A stretch of DNA of 64,000 nucleotides from Clostridium sp. D33t1_170424_F3 (GTDB lineage: Bacteria > Bacillota > Clostridia > Oscillospirales > Acutalibacteraceae). Below are positions 59,678-64,000 of the stretch, piece by piece. Below the pieces are notes generated by a model. It saw only the letters and a program-made list of their open reading frames with translations, made no database searches and had not been told where the DNA came from. Every line of letters begins with the position of its first letter. The first letter of the stretch is position 1. The DNA is taken from the NCBI RefSeq assembly GCF_015667585.1, contig NZ_JADPEG010000014.1, positions 1 to 64,000 of the forward strand. The letters are read 5' to 3'. The translations under genes and the position numbers were made by a program.

Positions 59678-62275
59678 ATGAAAGCAAGCAAAAAGAGGAT
59701 CACCCTGTCCGGCATTTCCATTCTGCTGGTGCTGAGCCTGCTGGTGGGCGGAACCATGGCGTGGTTTACGGACACGGAGAAGGTGCACACCAATTTTGCG
59801 GCGGGTATTTTGGACATCACAGTTACCCCGGACAAGCCGGCCGGCGCGGAGCTGGACTTTAAGAACCTGCGCCCGCTGACCATCGAGCAGTTCGACGCAG
59901 AACTGCAGGTCAATGAAGACGGCACCGTCTCCAACGTAAATCAGGAAGGTTTTTCAGACTACACGCCGGTGTATTTCCAGCCGGTAACCGTCCACAACGG
60001 CGGCACTTTGCCTGCGGTGATCAATTTTTCCATGCAGGACAGGGGTGCGATGACGGACGATGTCATCAATGTGGTGGACAACGGCGCGGGCGGCGTCAAA
60101 CAGGACGGCGTTTTAAAATGCAACGAAGCGCCCTATATCCTGAAAGAAGTGCTCCAGATTTTCGTCTATGAAAACAAGGCGGCGGCAGGAGAAAAAGCAA
60201 ACTGGACCCGTGTGGAGGGCGTCAATCTGAATGAGACGGCGAAGGATGAGCCGCAGGGCTACACCCTGCCGCATACCCTCGGCGCGGATGAGAGCGTGCA
60301 ATATGTGATCGGCGGCTATCTGCCGCAGGATGCGCTCAACCAGTATCAGGCCAAGCACTTCCACGGCTGGTTTACCGTAAATGCACATCAGGTGGACGAC
60401 CCGGACGCGGGCGAGGTTACCCCGCCGGAAAAACCGGTGACAAAGGATGTCGAAGTCAGCTGGGAGACGGAGGACGGAACGCCGGTGGAGAGCGCCTATA
60501 CGCACAAGGTGACCTTCTTTAACGGCGCAACGGAAGCAAAGCTTTTCCCGGATACGGCAAAGCTGAACAACCGCTATGAGCTGGTCACACCGGGCGATTC
60601 CCGCGACATCACGTTGGACAAAGAGGCCGGAACAGTGAATCCCGCGTCCGTTACTTTTACAGTGAAGCTGAAAGAGGGCGGCGGTACCGATCCGGACCCG
60701 GATAAAAATCCGGAGGCATATCAGGTCCTTGTCAAATTTGTTGACAGGGAAAACAAAGAGACGGTTTATACCACGAAAACCTACTCCGGCTTGGTGAAGG
60801 GAGCTTATCTTTTCAGGGCGGCAGATGCGGAAAGCGTGGCTGGCAATGTGTACGACGTAGCGGTTCCCGACGGATATGAATATGATCCTGCGGCGGCAGA
60901 CCAGCAGGAACAAAACGTATCCATCCCGGTGGAGAACGGCCCGGCGGTCGTTACCTTCACGGTTAAGGTAAAGCAGGGCGGTACCGATCCGGACCCGGAT
61001 AAAAATCCGGAGGCGTACCAGGTGCGCGTTGACTTTGTTGATAAAGAAAATACGGCAAACGTATTGACAACAAAAGTCTATTCCGGCTTAGCAAAAGGAA
61101 CATATCTCTTCAAGGCGGCGGATGCGGAAGGGATGGAAGGGGCGACCTATTTGGTGGCAGTCCCGGACGGCTATGAATATGATCCCGCGGCGGCAGATCA
61201 GCAGGGACAAAACGTATCCATCCCGGTGGAAAACGGCCCGGCGGTCGTTACCTTTACGGTGAAAACAAAGCAGGGCGGTACCGATCCGGAAGAACCGGAA
61301 AACCCGGACTGCCCGGACCCGACTTACAAGCATGTGATTAAGACTGCGGCGGACTTTGATAACATCCGCAATCACCCGCACTGTAACTTTGTACTCGCGG
61401 ACGACATCGACCTGAGCGCGGATTTCCCGAACTGGACGCCGATCGGAGAGTTAAACAGAATTGACGATCCCTGGAATGGGACAAGTTATGAACCGAGCGA
61501 AAACGTCTTTACCGGTGATCTGAACGGAAATGGGAAGAGCATTACGGGGATGAATGTGGGAACGCTGAAGAGCTTTAACGGCCTGTTCCGGTATTCCTCC
61601 GGTGCCATTCACGATCTGAAATTGGATGGCACGGTCAACGCGCACAGCAATTCCGGACTGCTGGTGGGCTGGAATCAGGGCAAAATTGAAAACTGTTCCA
61701 CCAGCGGCAATATTACGGCAGGCGACCGGACAGCGAATATCTGGGAAGTCGGCGGCATTGTCGGTTGGAACGACACCAACGGAACCATCAGCGGTTCCTC
61801 CTCTTCTGCAAATGTAACGGGCAATCCGTATTATATGGGCTATCAGGCGTCTTCGCATTACTATTATGGCGGCCTTACCGGAAGTAACAACGGTACGCTG
61901 ATCAACAGCTATTCCACCGGTACGGTTAAGGGCTCCAGAGCGGGCGGCCTGTGCGGCTACAACTCAGGAAATATTTCCTATTGCTATACCACAAGCAAGG
62001 TATATGCGCTGATTGACAGCTATGGAAATACGGATACCTGGACGCACCCGACAGTCGGCCAGATGGATGGAGGCTCGATCACGGTCAATACGATTTTCTT
62101 CCAGAAGGGCAACCTGTACCGCAACAACCAGGTTTACACCGGCTGGGATACCGACAAGTACCGCGGCCTGGGCAAGACTGCGGAAGAAATGCAGACCGTC
62201 GCGACCTATACGGATGCCGGTTGGAGCGGCTCCATCTGGAACATTGCGGACGGCAGTTACCCGACGCTGAAATAA
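59678..62275 (+). CDS. SipW-dependent-type secreted protein with repeat domains and GLUG region
   Basis: AGGAGG lies 9 nt before ATG 59678. The N-terminus (KRITLSGISILLVLSLLVGGTMAWFTDTE) is the pattern of TasA/camelysin-type signal peptides cut by signal peptidase SipW. A TasA-like beta region runs to about 245. Three related repeats follow: about 254-335, 347-433 and 446-533. The last two are nearly identical (DPDPDKNPEAYQV, PDGYEYDPAAADQQ, PVENGPAVVTFTVK) and resemble MucBP-like beta units. The last 315 residues (548-865) begin with a 'cell wall surface' entry motif (IKTAADFDNIRNHPHCNFVLADDIDLS as pieces) and contain GLUG-type beta-helix repeats (GLLVGWNQGKIENCSTSGNIT). There is no LPXTG anchor. 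Probably a surface or matrix protein; no sipW is in the window. Confidence 0.85.
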   Translation: MKASKKRITLSGISILLVLSLLVGGTMAWFTDTEKVHTNFAAGILDITVTPDKPAGAELDFKNLRPLTIEQFDAELQVNEDGTVSNVNQEGFSDYTPVYFQPVTVHNGGTLPAVINFSMQDRGAMTDDVINVVDNGAGGVKQDGVLKCNEAPYILKEVLQIFVYENKAAAGEKANWTRVEGVNLNETAKDEPQGYTLPHTLGADESVQYVIGGYLPQDALNQYQAKHFHGWFTVNAHQVDDPDAGEVTPPEKPVTKDVEVSWETEDGTPVESAYTHKVTFFNGATEAKLFPDTAKLNNRYELVTPGDSRDITLDKEAGTVNPASVTFTVKLKEGGGTDPDPDKNPEAYQVLVKFVDRENKETVYTTKTYSGLVKGAYLFRAADAESVAGNVYDVAVPDGYEYDPAAADQQEQNVSIPVENGPAVVTFTVKVKQGGTDPDPDKNPEAYQVRVDFVDKENTANVLTTKVYSGLAKGTYLFKAADAEGMEGATYLVAVPDGYEYDPAAADQQGQNVSIPVENGPAVVTFTVKTKQGGTDPEEPENPDCPDPTYKHVIKTAADFDNIRNHPHCNFVLADDIDLSADFPNWTPIGELNRIDDPWNGTSYEPSENVFTGDLNGNGKSITGMNVGTLKSFNGLFRYSSGAIHDLKLDGTVNAHSNSGLLVGWNQGKIENCSTSGNITAGDRTANIWEVGGIVGWNDTNGTISGSSSSANVTGNPYYMGYQASSHYYYGGLTGSNNGTLINSYSTGTVKGSRAGGLCGYNSGNISYCYTTSKVYALIDSYGNTDTWTHPTVGQMDGGSITVNTIFFQKGNLYRNNQVYTGWDTDKYRGLGKTAEEMQTVATYTDAGWSGSIWNIADGSYPTLK

Positions 62276-62311
62276 AGCAGTAAAAATCATAACAGAAGCA
62301 AAACAATCGGC

Positions 62312-62356
62312 AAGGACCGGTTCCCGCTGTCTTACGGGAACCGGTCCTTATTCTTT
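62312..62356 (+). terminator. terminator of the SipW-type gene
   Basis: Arms AAGGACCGGTTCCCG (62312-62326) and CGGGAACCGGTCCTT (62335-62349) pair perfectly and are followed by ATTCTTTG. Confidence 0.85.
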
Positions 62357-62431
62357 GCCGGAATACCTGCTGAAAACAACAAATAGGAAATATAGATATA
62401 ATATATACAATAAGTATATCTAAATGAAAGC

Positions 62432-62477
62432 AAAAAGCCGCCCCCTGTCGGACTTTAACAATCCGGCAGGGGGCGGT
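62432..62477 (-). terminator. terminator of the potassium-transporter gene
   Basis: Arms 62437-62452 (GCCGCCCCCTGTCGGA) and 62462-62477 pair with one mismatch. On the minus strand TTTTTGC follows. Confidence 0.8.
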
Positions 62478-62489
62478 TGGTATTTTACA

Positions 62490-63872
62490 TTAACCGACGA
62501 CGATCTTGCCCTCCGGCAAAACGGAACCCTTGTACCGCGCGCGTTTCATGGCGATGGCCAGCGCGAGGGAAATCGGCCCGACGCGCCCGATAAACATGGT
62601 GAAGCAGACGGCCAGCTTCGACGCAAAGCTCAGATGCGGTGTGACGCCTGCGGTCAAACCCACTGTGCCGAAGGCGGAAGTCGCTTCAAATAACGCGTTG
62701 ACCGCGCTGATCGGGTATGTGTTCAGGGAGAGGATCAACCCGGTGGTGCAGAGGACAACCAGCAGGCCCACGGTGACGATGGCGAGCGATTTGTAAACCG
62801 TGCTTTTATCGATGCGCCGGTGCTGGATGGTCGTGTCCTCGTTGCCGCGCATCACGCTGTACACTGTGGCCAGCAGTACGACGAAGGTGGTCACCTTGAT
62901 ACCGCCGCCCGTACCGGCGGGCGCCGCGCCGATGAACATCAGGATAATGGTAAACAGCTTGGTGATATCGTGTTCGCCCGCAATATCGATGGAGGCGAAG
63001 CCCGCCGTCCGCGCGCTGGTGGACTGGAAGAACGATGCCAGAATCTTTTCTCCAACGTTCATGCTGTGCAGGGTGTTGTTCCACTCAAACAGCATGAATC
63101 CGATGGTGCCGATCACCAGCAGGATCAGCGTCATACGCAGGACGAGACTGGAGTGCAGGTTGAGGTGCAGCATGTTTTTCTTGTGAAATTTGGGGGACAG
63201 CTTGGCAAAGTAGATGTCGTTGATGACGATAAAGCCCAGGCCGCCCAGGATAATCAACAGCGCCACAGGGATGCAGACCAGCGGGTCCCCGGCGTAATTC
63301 ATCAGGCTGGCGTCCGGCGTCTGAAAGCCGAGGATGTCAAAGCCCGCGTTGCAGTAGGCTGAAACGGCGATAAACAGAGACAGCCAGACGCCGCGCATGC
63401 CGAACTGCGGTACAAAGCGCAGCATCAGCACCAGTGCGCCGATCAGCTCGCAGGAGATGGTGAAAGCGAGAATGATTTTGACCAGCTGGTATACGTGCAT
63501 GGTGTTCCCGGCGGTATTTTCACTGGCGAGCTGCAGCTCCCGCAGGCCCAGCTTCCGGCGGGCCAGCAGGGTAAAGCCGGTGGTGAAGGTCACGACGCCC
63601 AGGCCGCCGATCTGGATCAGGAACAGAATGACGATCTGTCCAAAGCCGTTCCAGTGCGTCCAGGTGTCGAAGGGGACAAGGCCCGTGACGCAGGTGGCGG
63701 AGGTGGCGGTGAACAACGCGTCCACGTAATGCGTCGCCTCGCCGCTGTGTGTGGCGAAAGGCGTCGCCAGCAGCGCGGAGCCGACCAAAATAATCAAAAG
63801 AAAGCTGGCGACAATCAGACGGACAGGGGCGGTGCTTTTGACACGCTTGAATAAAGACGGACCTTCCTGCAA
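62490..63872 (-). CDS. TrkH/KtrB-family potassium uptake membrane subunit
   Basis: The start is TTG 63872 with GAGGTGAT about 6 nt upstream. The 460-residue protein has the repeated membrane-pore-membrane pattern of TrkH/KtrB. The first pore loop is in FTATSATCVTGLVP; later loops include AVSAYCNAGFDILG, STSARTAGFASID and ATSAFGTVGLTAGVTP, each with the selectivity-filter glycine. It translocates K+ (often with Na+ or H+) and normally needs a cytoplasmic KtrA/TrkA RCK partner. That partner is not within the window, though a gene ending at 63917 on the same strand lies directly upstream. Confidence 0.9.
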   Translation of the reverse strand: MQEGPSLFKRVKSTAPVRLIVASFLLIILVGSALLATPFATHSGEATHYVDALFTATSATCVTGLVPFDTWTHWNGFGQIVILFLIQIGGLGVVTFTTGFTLLARRKLGLRELQLASENTAGNTMHVYQLVKIILAFTISCELIGALVLMLRFVPQFGMRGVWLSLFIAVSAYCNAGFDILGFQTPDASLMNYAGDPLVCIPVALLIILGGLGFIVINDIYFAKLSPKFHKKNMLHLNLHSSLVLRMTLILLVIGTIGFMLFEWNNTLHSMNVGEKILASFFQSTSARTAGFASIDIAGEHDITKLFTIILMFIGAAPAGTGGGIKVTTFVVLLATVYSVMRGNEDTTIQHRRIDKSTVYKSLAIVTVGLLVVLCTTGLILSLNTYPISAVNALFEATSAFGTVGLTAGVTPHLSFASKLAVCFTMFIGRVGPISLALAIAMKRARYKGSVLPEGKIVVG

Positions 63873-63916
63873 CTCAAATCACCTCGGTTGTTAGTAAAGA
63901 AGCGCGTAAATCGAAA

Positions 63917-64000
63917 TCAGCGGCGCAGCGATGGGACCGGTTCCGTGGAAAGGTAGCGGATCAGGCCGGTGCGCTCCAGCAGGATCGCGAGCGGCAGGCC
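63917..64000 (-). CDS. 3' end of an unidentified gene
   Basis: The minus strand is open from the window edge to TGA at 63919-63917, giving GLPLAILLERTGLIRYLSTE and PVPSLRR at the C-terminus. It ends 44 nt before the TrkH/KtrB start, so the two may be cotranscribed. With only 27 codons the product cannot be named, and even its coding status rests on an open frame and a plausible position. Confidence 0.4.
   Translation of the reverse strand, partial: GLPLAILLERTGLIRYLSTEPVPSLRR

Overview
The window looks like chromosome from a spore-forming, Gram-positive member of the Clostridia, probably a gut Oscillospiraceae-type anaerobe. The pointers are AGGAGG-type ribosome sites, GC-rich genes separated by AT-rich spacers, a BclA-like collagen-repeat protein, a LysM-GH18 spore-lysin-like enzyme, a SipW/TasA-type signal peptide, a DUF6809 gene and an Lsa-type ABC-F gene. 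The taxon is inferred from gene content, not from a marker gene. No rRNA, tRNA, CRISPR array, transposase or integrase was seen.

The dominant feature is a set of very large secreted glycan-active proteins (1201-2349 aa): a domain-permuted GH3 (766-6987), a GH43-like beta-propeller enzyme (7360-10965), a canonical-order GH3 (16340-23389), a GH20 (25916-29878), a GH84 (33436-38976), an unassigned six-hairpin-like protein (44848-51393) and a GH27 (52234-57651). The 3' end of another such gene enters at position 1. Except for the GH20, all end in the same C-terminal assembly: a small beta domain, FIVAR-like helical repeats, a low-complexity linker, and a closing domain of about 87 residues with two invariant cysteines (in AYCFKMT and KHC). 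Seven copies of this closing domain lie in 57 kb. I cannot match it to a named family. It occupies the place that dockerin holds in FIVAR-dockerin enzymes of Clostridium perfringens, so a surface-attachment or assembly role is a reasonable hypothesis. Partly decayed copies of the domain's last codons lie about 80 nt past four of the stop codons, which points to repeated recombination at these gene ends.

The heads (GH84, GH20, GH27, two GH3, GH43-like, with CBM6-like and F5/8-type-C binding modules) fit host mucin or other complex glycans. Two paralogous ROK repressors (30342-31580 and 43193-44437) are the obvious candidate regulators. No sugar importer is present.

Between the large genes are ordinary modules: a YdjI-YdjG-YdjH-like membrane-stress set (11274-15330) with a triple-TPM protein; a DUF6809 gene and a TTG-initiated ribbon-helix-helix gene (15521-16121); an amidase, a collagen-like protein and a LysM-GH18 enzyme; an ABC-F gene with a probable attenuator leader (39083-40905); a MarR-TauE/SafE pair with a consensus promoter and operator; a lipoprotein; and, at the right end, DUF378, VOC and MmcQ/YjbR genes, a SipW-type GLUG protein, a TrkH/KtrB potassium transporter and the 3' end of an unidentified gene.
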